Shown: positions 52,045-60,489, numbered from the stretch's first letter. The stretch: 64,000 nt of DNA from Lacunisphaera limnophila (GCF_001746835.1 NZ_CP016094.1:3673501-3737500); one strand, 5' to 3'. Numbers and translations: made by a program. The notes: generated from the sequence alone by a model not told the origin.

Positions 52045-53694
52045 TCAGCGGCGAGGCTGCTGATCATTTCTGTCTCTTTTCTGTTCTTTTGCCCGGGACG
52101 TCGCCTGCGCCGTTGAGACAGCCTCGGAAAGAGCATGTCTAAGCTCTTCTACCATATTGGCATTGTCGGGATCTGAAATGATCCGCGATACCATCAGCAT
52201 CAGCGCAGGAGCGATCCTCCATCCGCCGGTGCGATCAGGCACGACATATTCGGTCGCGAAACCGAGTTTTTCTGGAACCTCCTTTCGGTGGAAAAGGAGA
52301 GGTAGCATTTGGACGATACCTTGCAGAAGCTGGATGGCTTCCGTTGGCGTCAAATCACGCAACTCTCCTTCCAGCACGTCGATCCGGGCCTCAGCTTCTT
52401 CCAGTTTCTCGCAAATCGAGGAAATCTGGTCCAACTGAAGGTTACGCTCACGGAACGCCTGCGACGTTACCTCTGCGGTTGTATTCGCTTCGGACAGCGC
52501 CTCGGCAAGGTCAGTTGCGTGCTGCGCGTATTGAGGATTAGCGCAGAAAGCATCTGCGATTCGAACCAACTGGGGTGAGACTCGCCAGCCGCCGGTGACA
52601 ACAGGCACAACATGATCTGCCGCATACAGCAGGTGAGCCGGCGGTACTTTGCGGGCAGACAGTTGCATGATTAGATCCGTGATGTCGTCCAGCAGCTTGA
52701 TGGCTTGAGCCGGCGATTCGACAACCTGGAGCCCTTGGGGAGCCTTTAGGCGAGCATTCGCACGGTCTAGCTGGTCTCTCAGGTTGGCATTCGCCTCAAT
52801 GAGGACATCCGGGCGGGTGGCCCGGACGACTTGCACGTGCTTGCGGTAGGCCTCTAGGGCCACTTCGTATGCAAGGGTAACCTTGGGGTCACGAGAGGCC
52901 CTGAAATAAGCCTCCAAGTGCCCGTCTAGCGTTTCATGAAGCCGCCAGTCGATCGGAACCGAGCCGAATTGGCGGAGCTTCCGTCGGATCGTATCGCGAA
53001 TGTCGACCGCGTCGGATTCAGGCCAGAGCCCGAACTCAACGAGTCTCAGGGTCCCGATACGGCCCATGCCGAGGAAGTTCTTGGCCGGCTGGCCAAGTTG
53101 ATTCCCCTCGTGCAGGAGATTATGCCTCTCATCAACCACACTGTAACAGAGGTGGATGTGTAGCATTGATTCCTCGGGGTGGACCGAGAATGCAAGAGGC
53201 TCGTAAGGCGTTTCCTGCACGAACACGGCCCGTAGATCTGAGATCAGGCCGTTGATCACTCTTGCGCTCGTTTTCCCTGCCGATTCCAGCGCAATTAGGG
53301 CGTGGGCATGGGCCGGGAACACAGTCAACGCCAACTGGCGCACGGGATCAACGTCACGGGGGCGGTAATAGTAACCGCCGCCACGGGCCGACTCCGGAGC
53401 GAGATAGTAACCACGCTCGTGCCGGCAGCGATTGAGGATATCCTCAAATTCCGGTCCGCGGATAGCCGCCCCGGTGCCGTTGAAGACAAGGCCACCGCCT
53501 AGGGAACTGAATTTCAGCTTCCCGGGCGGGGTAATGTCCGTGCCAATAAGGCCGTTGGAATGCTGCTTGAGCTGAAGCGCGTATTCTTTGTGAACTTCGT
53601 GAAGCACAGAGGTCGGGGAGAGATGCTCCACCGACTCTGGTTTACGCACGACGGCATAGATGTGGCCGCGGCGTTTGATGTATTTGTTTTTCAT
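52045..53694 (-). CDS. putative HUH relaxase-like protein with duplicated C-terminal domain
   Basis: A 549-residue protein. The N-terminal half has a possible HUH signature, VHPEESMLHIHLCYS with His179 and His181, preceded by Tyr-rich segments (YYLAPES, YYYRP) that might carry a nucleophilic Tyr. The C-terminal half holds two copies of an ~85-residue domain: about 326-412 (AQAIKLLDDITDLIM, TGGWRVSPQLVRIADAF) and 449-534 (TEAIQLLQGIVQMLP, TGGWRIAPALMLMVSRI), separated by a coiled coil (about 415-447). This may be a mobilisation or replication protein; the call is tentative because no complete relaxase motif set was found. A 17-bp perfect hairpin lies just before its start, and a terminator at its end. 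Confidence 0.5.
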   Translation of the reverse strand: MKNKYIKRRGHIYAVVRKPESVEHLSPTSVLHEVHKEYALQLKQHSNGLIGTDITPPGKLKFSSLGGGLVFNGTGAAIRGPEFEDILNRCRHERGYYLAPESARGGGYYYRPRDVDPVRQLALTVFPAHAHALIALESAGKTSARVINGLISDLRAVFVQETPYEPLAFSVHPEESMLHIHLCYSVVDERHNLLHEGNQLGQPAKNFLGMGRIGTLRLVEFGLWPESDAVDIRDTIRRKLRQFGSVPIDWRLHETLDGHLEAYFRASRDPKVTLAYEVALEAYRKHVQVVRATRPDVLIEANANLRDQLDRANARLKAPQGLQVVESPAQAIKLLDDITDLIMQLSARKVPPAHLLYAADHVVPVVTGGWRVSPQLVRIADAFCANPQYAQHATDLAEALSEANTTAEVTSQAFRERNLQLDQISSICEKLEEAEARIDVLEGELRDLTPTEAIQLLQGIVQMLPLLFHRKEVPEKLGFATEYVVPDRTGGWRIAPALMLMVSRIISDPDNANMVEELRHALSEAVSTAQATSRAKEQKRDRNDQQPRR

Positions 53695-53712
53695 ATGTTT
53701 TTTGGGGTTAAA

Positions 53713-53754
53713 ACGCCGAAGCCCGCCGGGATATTTTCCGGCGGGCTTCGGCGT
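53713..53754. repeat. 17-bp perfect inverted repeat upstream of relaxase-like gene
   Basis: ACGCCGAAGCCCGCCGG and CCGGCGGGCTTCGGCGT are perfectly complementary with an 8-base AT-rich loop. It lies 19 bases upstream of the start codon of the relaxase-like gene. It could be a terminator for the genes farther up (four T follow on the minus strand) or an origin of transfer. Confidence 0.65.
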
Positions 53755-53780
53755 CTATTCTAAAACCGCTCGCTTAGAGG

Positions 53781-53813
53781 CGGCGGCTTTACTCGGCTTG
53801 CATTATTGCCGCC
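53781..53813. repeat. 33-bp exact direct repeat, copy 2
   Basis: Identical to 51637-51669. Starts CGGCGGCTTTACTCGG, ends CATTATTGCCGCC. The flanks of the two copies do not match, so the 33-base unit itself is the repeat. Confidence 0.75.
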
Positions 53814-53831
53814 GAGAACTTGTTGAGGAGA

Positions 53832-54053
53832 TTACCCCTTGGTATTCTCCTGGGCTTTGGGTGGTTGCGCTTTGGCACGGAGATATTTCCCGTGCACCCG
53901 GCGCATGAGCTGCGGAGTGAGCGCCTGACGGTGCTCCTCGACGACAGCGATGAGAAGGCCCTGATCTGCCGCCATGCATTGCTCGGCAAGGGCCTTCGTG
54001 TAGTCCGCCTCGGTGAGGAGGCGGACGACGGGAGGTGGCTGTGGATTAGGCAT
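53832..54053 (-). CDS. small unknown protein, coupled to membrane protein gene
   Basis: A 73-residue basic protein (RLLTEADYTKALAEQCMAA, LMRRVHGKYLRAKAQ) of unknown function, helical and without membrane segment. Its start overlaps the end of the upstream membrane-protein gene by eight bases (ATGCCTAA), so translation is coupled. It is located between that gene and the relaxase-like gene, typical of mobilisation accessory proteins, but no motif supports this. Confidence 0.55.
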   Translation of the reverse strand: MPNPQPPPVVRLLTEADYTKALAEQCMAADQGLLIAVVEEHRQALTPQLMRRVHGKYLRAKAQPPKAQENTKG

Positions 54054-55014
54054 TGGCCACCTCCGGGAGCAGCGACTGCTTCAAGGATTCCCGCAGCGAC
54101 TCAATGAAGCTGTTCGCATCAAAGGCGCGCTTGCCCTTGGTCCTGAGGATCCATTCCCCATCGACGCCAGTGGGCTGCAGGCCATGGCTCACCATCGACT
54201 CCCGATATTTGGGATGAGCGACGACGACAAGGATATCGCCTTGCCGCCGGACCTCGCAATCAGGGCCGTTGTAGAGGTAGGCGTTATCGATGCCATCCGG
54301 CTCAACAACATAGGTGAGGACCGGGATGGCCGGCGCCTCGGCTGGAGCGGGTGCGTCGGCCGGCTGCTTAACATCGGCGGGCAGTTCCTGACTGAGCCGG
54401 GAACGGGCCGCCGAGATCTGCTGCCGGTTGATGAGATCGAGAACCTCCGCAGCGAGTTGCTGGAGCTTGCTCTGCTTCGGCACCGGCGGTTGTTCGCCAA
54501 GGACGATGCGGACCGCCCGCTGGACCTGCTTCGCATCCGGCGCTCCAGGGCCGGAGGCGCTGACGGCGATACGCCAGGCCTCCAGCTTCTGCTCAGCGGT
54601 GGATAGCCGCTTGAGCGGCCGGAGCGAATCGAGACTGGCCGGTTGAACCGGTTCGTCTGCGATCGGCATCCAGCTAACAGCGGCCGCTGCCAAGCAATTG
54701 GCATAGACCTCGGAGATGTCGTAGTTGTCCTTCACGTAGACCTGGAAGGTCTGCTTCTTTTTAAGGAGCCGATGAAGCTTCGCCTGCTTCGTGAAGAGCA
54801 GGATGAGCCCGAGGATCAGGCCCATGGCGACAGCGTGAGCCGAGGTGGACACGTGCTGCGTGGCTATTTTGCTCGCGACCCGGAGGGCGGAGCGTCGAGT
54901 CGAGTCGTCCGCGGAAGCGAGGTCATCGACGTTGAGGCCGACTAGCGCCTTATGGGCGGCGGCCTTCTTCTTTAGTATATCCGCAATTGAAGCGGACGGG
55001 ATGGGATTTGTCAT
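54046..55014 (-). CDS. membrane protein of the element
   Basis: A 322-residue protein with one clear membrane helix at about residue 60-80 (AVAMGLILGLILLFTKQ). The long soluble C-terminus includes Pro/Ala linkers (ADAPAPAEAPAIPV) and a folded end with LTYVVEPDGIDNAYLYNG and GILVVVAHPKY-like strands. Start ATG 55014 chosen because the short N-terminus then precedes the helix cleanly; the frame extends to 55041. Function unknown; in position it could be a mobilisation or conjugation accessory. Confidence 0.55.
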   Translation of the reverse strand: MTNPIPSASIADILKKKAAAHKALVGLNVDDLASADDSTRRSALRVASKIATQHVSTSAHAVAMGLILGLILLFTKQAKLHRLLKKKQTFQVYVKDNYDISEVYANCLAAAAVSWMPIADEPVQPASLDSLRPLKRLSTAEQKLEAWRIAVSASGPGAPDAKQVQRAVRIVLGEQPPVPKQSKLQQLAAEVLDLINRQQISAARSRLSQELPADVKQPADAPAPAEAPAIPVLTYVVEPDGIDNAYLYNGPDCEVRRQGDILVVVAHPKYRESMVSHGLQPTGVDGEWILRTKGKRAFDANSFIESLRESLKQSLLPEVANA

Positions 55015-55396
55015 TGGGATTCCCCCCAGAACAAATGCCAAGGCGCATAGTTGAATGCGCGAAGAGTGCTTAGTCCTTCAAGGACGCGGCACTCCCCAAT
55101 GTCTTGGAATGATTGAGCGAGGGTTCGAAAAAACCATCGGTAGGCGACAGCGTGAGCGGCTCCCAAAGGGGGCGCGATCGATGGCATTTTTCCGAGTATT
55201 GGAAGCAAGTGGCGCCCGGAGGCGCCGGAAGCCACGCGCAGCAAAAGAGGCATCGAGGCGTTGCCGCCGCGGGCCTGGACGTGCCGGCGCCGTGGGGCGC
55301 ATACGGCACGAGATCACGATGCCCCAAGGGGGTCATCTGGTGATCGTTTTAGGGAATCAGTCTACTGGTTCCCAAAGGAAGCTAGTCGAATGACAG
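55015..55396. other. 382-base region without a supported gene
   Basis: Between two minus-strand genes. It contains GC-rich palindromes such as GGCGCC-CGGA-GGCGCC (near 55211-55226) and a mixed AT/GC composition. A plus-strand open frame exists but its composition is not protein-like. The promoter for the membrane-protein operon must lie here; a replication or transfer origin cannot be excluded. Confidence 0.4.
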
Positions 55397-56899
55397 CTAA
55401 GAGGTGGGCTGAAGGGAGGAGCCCGGAGGGCCTCCCTCATGCCCATCAGCTTTAGGGTTTCCGGCGGGGTTTACTAAACCTTCGGAAGTTACTGTATCTT
55501 TTGGTACTTTACTTGCAGGGGTTTTCCGCCGGCGCTTACTTGCCGAACGGTATTGCTGGCGACCGACAGCATCCCTGACGGTGGCTTCCGTGATCGGCAT
55601 GTTCAGTTCGAGCTTATAGCACTTCTGCTTGCCCCTACCCCCTTTGGTGTGGATCGGCAGTGCGGCGATTAACCCATTCGTGGCGAGGCGCTCGAATAAT
55701 AAGGTGATACGGTTCTCGGGCACCTCGGTGTCCTTCGTCCATCGCACGCCCTCCGCAACTGTTTCGGCGTTGTTTTTGATCCAAACCATAGCGTCTCCCT
55801 TGGATACACCTTCCGGTTTGGACCAAACTGCCTGGTCGGAAAGGAATGCAAACATCAGTGAGGCCAAGTAGCCCTCGAAGCGCTCCCCCAGGTCCGCTTT
55901 GCTTTCGGCCCAGAAAAGCAGCGAACCTTTGTCCCTCCACAATACGAGGTCATCCACGGCAACATCGCGGGCGCTCCCCGTGAGATTGTATTGGGAGTTA
56001 TTCTTCCATAGCATCAACGCCAGATCGGCTTCAGAATGAATCGATCCAGCACCGCGCATCGATTCAGCTCCAGAAGGGCCATACGATTGTGGGCCCTCCT
56101 TTCGCATATGGTGAAGTATCACATGGGCCACTCGCTCTTCTTTCTCCCGGTCCTTAGGGGACGGACGCACACAGGCTGCGCGCACCGCCTGCATCACAGC
56201 CTTCATCTCAATGTTAGAATTTTCGTTGAGCTGATGCATCTGGATGAGGGTATCTATAATCACCAACTCCGGTTCAGCTGCTTTGATCAGGGCCTTTAGA
56301 TCCTCAAAGTCGTCTTTCCGCTCAAACGTTTCCTCTGCGGCGGTCTTGGCCCGATTATTCGGCGATTGTACTACCACTTGGAGGGAGCGTCGAGGTTCCT
56401 TACCCCCGGTTGGTGGCGGCAATTCAAATACGTGAAAGAGTGGCAAGTCGTTCAATGCCGGATCAGCAGGCGTGCTCTTGCTAGGCATTGTGAAGCCGAG
56501 GCCCTCCAATTGTTTGCTCAGGCGGGCGCTCACGCTGCGTGTCCCCATTTCCCAAGACAAGTAAAGCACCTTACGGGGCGTTTTGACTTCAATTATATTT
56601 TCCGGCGGCTGACCTGTTACCGGGTCGATCTCTAATGCTGCTCCCTGCTGGAACATGAATCTCCTCTTCGTATGCTTCGGTTTACCGCCGAGAGCGACGA
56701 ACAGCGCAAGCTGAAGGCCTAGCAGAGACTTTCCTGACTTAGGCGCACCGGCCAATAGGACTTGATCCCCAGGGCGGATGAGATTTTCGATGATCCACTC
56801 CTGGTCGTTCTCTTGTGAGACAAACAATAAGTCTGTAACTGGATAGGAATGACCGGGGGGATGTGAAACAGTAGGACTGGAACTCACCATTGTAGCCAT
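55397..56899 (-). CDS. RepA/AAA_25-type P-loop ATPase
   Basis: A 500-residue protein with a RecA-like ATPase domain (about 35-280): Walker A LAGAPKSGKSLLGLQ, VLYLSWEMGTRSVSARL, Walker B VIIDTLIQMHQLNE and HVILHHMRKEGPQSYGPSG. This matches plasmid RepA/AAA_25 helicases used in replication of small plasmids and integrative elements. The C-terminal part (about 370-500) has a winged-helix-like stretch and a disordered tail. ATG 56899. It is likely the replicative helicase of the element; candidate iterons lie at 58797-58937. Confidence 0.72.
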   Translation of the reverse strand: MATMVSSSPTVSHPPGHSYPVTDLLFVSQENDQEWIIENLIRPGDQVLLAGAPKSGKSLLGLQLALFVALGGKPKHTKRRFMFQQGAALEIDPVTGQPPENIIEVKTPRKVLYLSWEMGTRSVSARLSKQLEGLGFTMPSKSTPADPALNDLPLFHVFELPPPTGGKEPRRSLQVVVQSPNNRAKTAAEETFERKDDFEDLKALIKAAEPELVIIDTLIQMHQLNENSNIEMKAVMQAVRAACVRPSPKDREKEERVAHVILHHMRKEGPQSYGPSGAESMRGAGSIHSEADLALMLWKNNSQYNLTGSARDVAVDDLVLWRDKGSLLFWAESKADLGERFEGYLASLMFAFLSDQAVWSKPEGVSKGDAMVWIKNNAETVAEGVRWTKDTEVPENRITLLFERLATNGLIAALPIHTKGGRGKQKCYKLELNMPITEATVRDAVGRQQYRSASKRRRKTPASKVPKDTVTSEGLVNPAGNPKADGHEGGPPGSSLQPTS

Positions 56900-57154
56900 T
56901 CGCCTACGTAACACCCTAATGTTCAGTCAAAAGAATTGGCTGAAATGACAAGGAATGCGCAGAAAACCTGAACAATTGTTCAGGTTTTGTGGCACTCCGG
57001 ACTAGCTAATGGGCTCTCACGAACCTGCGCGCTGAAGGGCGATCAGGCCCCAGAAGTATCACGAATGCTACCATCCGGAAGGATCACCAGCGAGAGATTA
57101 CACGCCTTGGCGATAGCTTGAACGGTGATTCGCTCTTCAATTAGTTCGGTTGTG

Positions 57155-57808
57155 TCAGTTGCCGAACAAGCCCCGGTAGAGCCGCTGCCAGCCGTACACT
57201 TCGACGATGTACTTGCGCGCCGCGATTTGCGTCTCAGGTGGGAGCTTTCTGAACGCGAGGAGTTGCTCGTTGTCCTGCCCGAGAACAATGTCGAGGCGGT
57301 CCTCAACGTAGAGCTGCATATAGCTGATGTAAGCGGGAGCTTTCTCTTCCGCGATTGCGAGTAGGCCGTCGACGACTTCCCGGTCCTGATCGCTCAAGTT
57401 TGGGAGTTTGCAGGTTGGCACCTTGGCGATTTTATCGGCGAAGATCTGGACTTGGTGGTGCAACTCTTCGGTTAGGGCCTGGCGAATTGTTCGGTCCCCG
57501 AGGTGTTTCAGTTCTATGAACTTTTTAGGGTCCTCGAATTTAAAGCGCTGGAGGACCGGCAAGTACTTAATAATTTCGTAGGCTTGCCAGTCGATGGATT
57601 GCGGGAGAACTACGGCCGAAAGACCATCTTCACCCGGCTCCTCTTTCAGCAGGATGTAACCGCTATTGCTCGAGTTTTGATTCCCGAGTTTCTCGATGGC
57701 GTCGGCAGTTTCTTGAACCCACTTGGAGTGAGGCTCCCATTTGTTTTCCCAAGCATCGGCGAGCGGTTTCTCGACCATGCCTAGGGTTAGTATTACCCAA
57801 TGACTCAT
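57155..57808 (-). CDS. unknown 217-residue protein
   Basis: A soluble protein rich in Glu, Leu and Lys without recognised motif: KFEDPKKFIELKHLGDRTIRQ, DREVVDGLLAIAEEKAPAYI. Helix-rich. ATG 57808. Not a RES-type toxin: the expected RES motif is absent, so it is not an obvious partner of the Xre/ParS-like gene 363 bases upstream. Its stop is followed by another short open frame whose status is unclear. Confidence 0.45.
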   Translation of the reverse strand: MSHWVILTLGMVEKPLADAWENKWEPHSKWVQETADAIEKLGNQNSSNSGYILLKEEPGEDGLSAVVLPQSIDWQAYEIIKYLPVLQRFKFEDPKKFIELKHLGDRTIRQALTEELHHQVQIFADKIAKVPTCKLPNLSDQDREVVDGLLAIAEEKAPAYISYMQLYVEDRLDIVLGQDNEQLLAFRKLPPETQIAARKYIVEVYGWQRLYRGLFGN

Positions 57809-58171
57809 AGTTGTATTTGGTTTGGTGTTGAGATGCGCTGAGTTTTAGCAGCAGCATCCATGGATGGATCCGTGGCTTTTGAATTGGTTTGGCCACAGGT
57901 AAGACGGCCTCAGGCCGCCAAAAAGGCAGGCTGGATACCCAAAAGGGCGAAGCTACAACGTCTCTTGAAAAGAGAGCTAGGTGCCAGATCGGAACGCGCC
58001 AAAGGCGCGCCCGATCCGGCTTTCTCAGTCACAGGACAGAAGAAGAAGGATGGCGGCGTCATCACGAAGGGACCGATAATAGACACCGGTTGCACTTCTG
58101 AACGCGCAACGCACGGCCAGTGGATTGGGTGGTCTTACAGTGGCTATTTAGTGAACCTTCCATGAAAGCTG
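57809..58171. other. 363-base region rich in inverted repeats
   Basis: No gene supported. Several inverted repeats are packed between 57850 and 58020: CATCCATGGATG, ACGGCCTCAGGCCGCC, CTCTTGAAAAGAG and the large one at 57983-58020 (GCC/GGC, ATCGG/CGAT, CGCGCC-AAA-GGCGCG nested). It could be a termination region for the Xre/ParS-like gene, a regulatory RNA or a transfer/replication origin. Confidence 0.4.
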
Positions 58172-58591
58172 CTATTGAAAGTTTCCGTGCCCTACCCCGA
58201 CCAGGTATGACTTCACCTCAGCGCGACCGACCTTGGTCTTAGCCAGCCGAGCAGGTATCCGTCCCCGAAGCGCAGAGCACGGGGTTTTCATCCACCATGC
58301 GGCGGATCTATCGTGGGGGAAAATGCTGCGCACCAGGTCCGGTAAGGTTTTTAAAAGGTCGGTATTGCGCACTACCACCTGGCGGACCGTGTCCAGGTCC
58401 ATCATCTCTCCTTCGATGGCGGCCGACGCGACGACCGATTGAGCCATCAACCCAATGTGCATCTGCTCCGCTATCGATCGCCCGTAGAATCCGCGCACGA
58501 TCCTGTCAGCAAGGCGCCTAGCTTTGGCCGGCGATGCAACAGGAAGTTGCTTGGCGAGCTTGCCTAATTGGACTGCGGTTTTTCTTTTCAA
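58172..58591 (-). CDS. Xre/MbcA/ParS-type antitoxin-like protein (orphan)
   Basis: A 139-residue protein. The C-terminal ~40 residues match the toxin-binding domain of the Xre/MbcA/ParS family: AAWWMKTPCSALRGRIPARLAKTKVGRAEVKSYL shortened here, with the typical W-x-x-x-P, GR-P-x-x-L and GR-x-V spacing. The N-terminal part is helical. The start is TTG at 58591, which overlaps the stop of a 49-residue upstream frame (TTGA). No RES or other matching toxin gene is next to it, so its partner is missing or elsewhere. Confidence 0.6.
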   Translation of the reverse strand: MKRKTAVQLGKLAKQLPVASPAKARRLADRIVRGFYGRSIAEQMHIGLMAQSVVASAAIEGEMMDLDTVRQVVVRNTDLLKTLPDLVRSIFPHDRSAAWWMKTPCSALRGRIPARLAKTKVGRAEVKSYLVGVGHGNFQ

Positions 58592-58737
58592 GGGCCCGAA
58601 ATCTTGAAGGACCGAACATCGTCTTTCTTCAGGCTCAGTTGCCGTTGCGTGCCGATAAAAGCGGCTGATCCGGTGACATCACCGGTATCGCGTATGAAGA
58701 CAAAAATCAGGAAGGCACCTGTGAGAATTAAGCCCAT
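58588..58737 (-). CDS. 49-residue predicted membrane protein, coupled upstream of the ParS-like gene
   Basis: ATG (58737) to TGA (58588) encodes 49 residues: a hydrophobic start (GLILTGAFLIFVFIR) and a soluble end (TQRQLSLKKDDVRSFK). The TGA overlaps the TTG start of the ParS-like gene, which suggests translational coupling. Too short to be certain; the reading frame and the overlap are the support. Confidence 0.45.
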   Translation of the reverse strand: MGLILTGAFLIFVFIRDTGDVTGSAAFIGTQRQLSLKKDDVRSFKISGP

Positions 58738-59367
58738 GAATCCGGCATAGCTTCGCGGCCGCCTCGGTCAAGGCCTTGTTGAACAGCAATACATCCGGAA
58801 AACCCTACTGATTAGGGTTTTCCAACGGCCGAAACCCTCCCGAGACGCTCAGAAAACCCACGTCTGGTTAGTTTCCCAAACTATTGAGGGTTTTGGCCCC
58901 AGGAAAACCCATTTTACTCCGGATCATCCGGGTTTTTAGCACATATTGTCCTATCCGAACTTCCGGAAAAAAGCTCATACAAGCAGGAAATTCCTTCCGG
59001 TAATTTCCGGGACGCCTCCTGCAAAACCAATTGATGCTAATTGGCAGGAACGGGCATCTGTGGAGTGCGACAAGACGGTCACTTTTCCCGCTCGCGGACC
59101 TGGCGAGGTGGGCAGAATCAGGGCAATGCCAAGCCTGATCAGAGGCGCGTGAGAACGTGCAGTGGCAGCGAAACGTATGCCTCGACGGGCACGCCTTACT
59201 CCCAGAAACTCGGACTGCTCCGAGAGTCCGCACATGAGACGCGGCTATTGTCCTTGGATATACCGGACCCAAACAATACGCCGGGGGTTGGCGCCAGCGG
59301 CGAGGTGTGCCTAGATGAGCGGCACCCGTCCCTCCTGGCCGCCGTCGCCCAGGGTAGTCCGTTAAAC
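58738..59367. other. 630-base region with iteron-like repeats, no supported gene
   Basis: Mostly AT-richer than the flanks. The iteron-like array (58797-58937) is listed separately. From 59040 to 59367 there are only open frames with untypical composition. It should contain the promoter for the ParS-like pair at its lower end; at its upper end it is the downstream flank of the DGQHR operon. Confidence 0.45.
58797..58937. repeat. iteron-like array of GGAAAACCC boxes
   Basis: Seven related boxes within 141 bases, in both orientations: GGAAAACCCT (58797), AGGGTTTTCC (58814), GAAACCCT (58831), GAAAACCCA (58852), GAGGGTTTTGG (58886), AGGAAAACCCA (58901) and CCGGGTTTTT (58928). The first two form a 10-bp inverted pair around a 7-base loop. 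Such spacing is seen in replication origins (iterons) or multi-copy operators. Confidence 0.6.
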
Positions 59368-60480
59368 TCAACCTCGTGCCTTCCGGTAGGCGGCCAGCAG
59401 GTAGTTGGTCAAAAGCGCGATATCCCTCGGTGTGTTCTGAATATCATTCCACTTGCGACGAATGTCCGGCGCCAGTTCCCATTCGCCTTCCGTCCAGGCG
59501 CAGGCGCGCGCGATCTTATTCAGTTCACGACGGAACGCAGCTTGGCGGTCATTCTTGGAGTTGCCGACGGTGTGCGCAATTTCTTCCATCAGGTAGCCGA
59601 TGGCCAGCATGCCGCAACCGTGCGTGAGACGGGATTTTTTCGGCGCCAATTTCCAGGCAGCATCGAACGTATCGGCCACGGCCGACCAATAGTCGAAAAG
59701 AAAGGCTAGCATCTCCTTCTCTGCTTTGGCCTCTGAGTTCAGCGTCGCGATCTCATACAAGGCCCCGTCGCGGAAACTGTGTTCAAGCATGCGCAGCACT
59801 GCTGAATATGAAATCACCCCACGTGGGCAGGTCGGCATCCGGATGCGACCCTTGAACGGGGAATCCGGATGGGCGTTCAACACGCCGGCGACTCGTGCCG
59901 GTTCCCGCTTGCTCATTAATTGTCGAGAAAGCACGCCCTCGGTGGCGGGTAGCAATTCGAAGATCAGGTCTTTCGGCAGTGGCTTCGCGGAGTTTACGCG
60001 CACAAAATGTTCTCGTTGCTCGCTCTCGCTAGCGGCAACGAAGCCGACGACGCAGATAGGGAAAGACTTAATATCCGCTTCGCGGATGGCGGCCGTGCGT
60101 TGCTGGCCGTCAACAATCCAACCCGGCCTCGGCAATTCCGGGTCTTCGGGCGTGGGGATTCGCAGAATACCAATGCGGCCCGGTCCGTCCTCACCTTTCA
60201 GGTCGAGCGCGCTGAACTTTACCGAACCGTTGAAGGCCACCACAATGGCGTTCGGAATCATTGGATTTTCGGCCGTTTCAAGATAGCCTCGGATTTCCTT
60301 GATGTGATTCAGGACTTCCGGTCGTTGATAACCAAACAGCGTCGTCTTGTCGTCCCGCCCCACCCTGGCGACCGTCGCGAAGTCGGCAATATGTTTGCCG
60401 TCTATGGCGAAGCAAAACAGCCGATGTTTCGGCTTTGTGCCCTGGGTGTATTCGATGGCAGGAACTTCTAGGTGACGCAT
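59368..60480 (-). CDS. DGQHR-domain protein, DpdB-like (copy 1)
   Basis: A 370-residue protein of the DGQHR family (ParB/DndB-related), with FGYQRPEVLNHI near residue 50 and the core motif PGWIVDGQQRTAAI (DGQQR at 124-128). The following FVRVNSAKPLPKDLIFELL segment is also conserved in both copies here. DpdB is required with DpdA for 7-deazaguanine insertion into DNA and is thought to use ATP. It is the last gene of a minus-strand operon, nine bases after dpdA. ATG 60480. The second copy (61766-62938) is only distantly similar, so the duplication is old. Confidence 0.75.
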   Translation of the reverse strand: MRHLEVPAIEYTQGTKPKHRLFCFAIDGKHIADFATVARVGRDDKTTLFGYQRPEVLNHIKEIRGYLETAENPMIPNAIVVAFNGSVKFSALDLKGEDGPGRIGILRIPTPEDPELPRPGWIVDGQQRTAAIREADIKSFPICVVGFVAASESEQREHFVRVNSAKPLPKDLIFELLPATEGVLSRQLMSKREPARVAGVLNAHPDSPFKGRIRMPTCPRGVISYSAVLRMLEHSFRDGALYEIATLNSEAKAEKEMLAFLFDYWSAVADTFDAAWKLAPKKSRLTHGCGMLAIGYLMEEIAHTVGNSKNDRQAAFRRELNKIARACAWTEGEWELAPDIRRKWNDIQNTPRDIALLTNYLLAAYRKARG

Positions 60481-60489
60481 GGTATAAAA

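Noticed and set aside
55055-55393. Plus-strand frame of 112 codons between the membrane protein and ATPase genes
   Set aside because: Arg-rich, no motif, antisense to the flanking transcription.
57043-57306. Short minus-strand frame ending ...VILPDGSIRDTSGA downstream of the 217-residue gene
   Set aside because: The last ~35 residues look protein-like, but the only ATG lies inside the overlapping gene. No usable start was found.
57155-57808. RES-domain toxin partner of the ParS-like protein
   Set aside because: The expected RES motif (Arg-Glu-Ser region with a Gly-rich GGRWN-type turn) is not present.
58868-59371. Open frame of 167 codons on the minus strand
   Set aside because: Composition (many Arg, Pro, Cys, His) is unlike a protein of this element, and it covers the iteron-like boxes.
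59041-59709. Open frame of 222 codons on the plus strand
   Set aside because: Its second half is antisense to the DGQHR gene; the first half (to 59367) has some protein-like patches but no motif. A broken gene remnant is possible, but I cannot support it.
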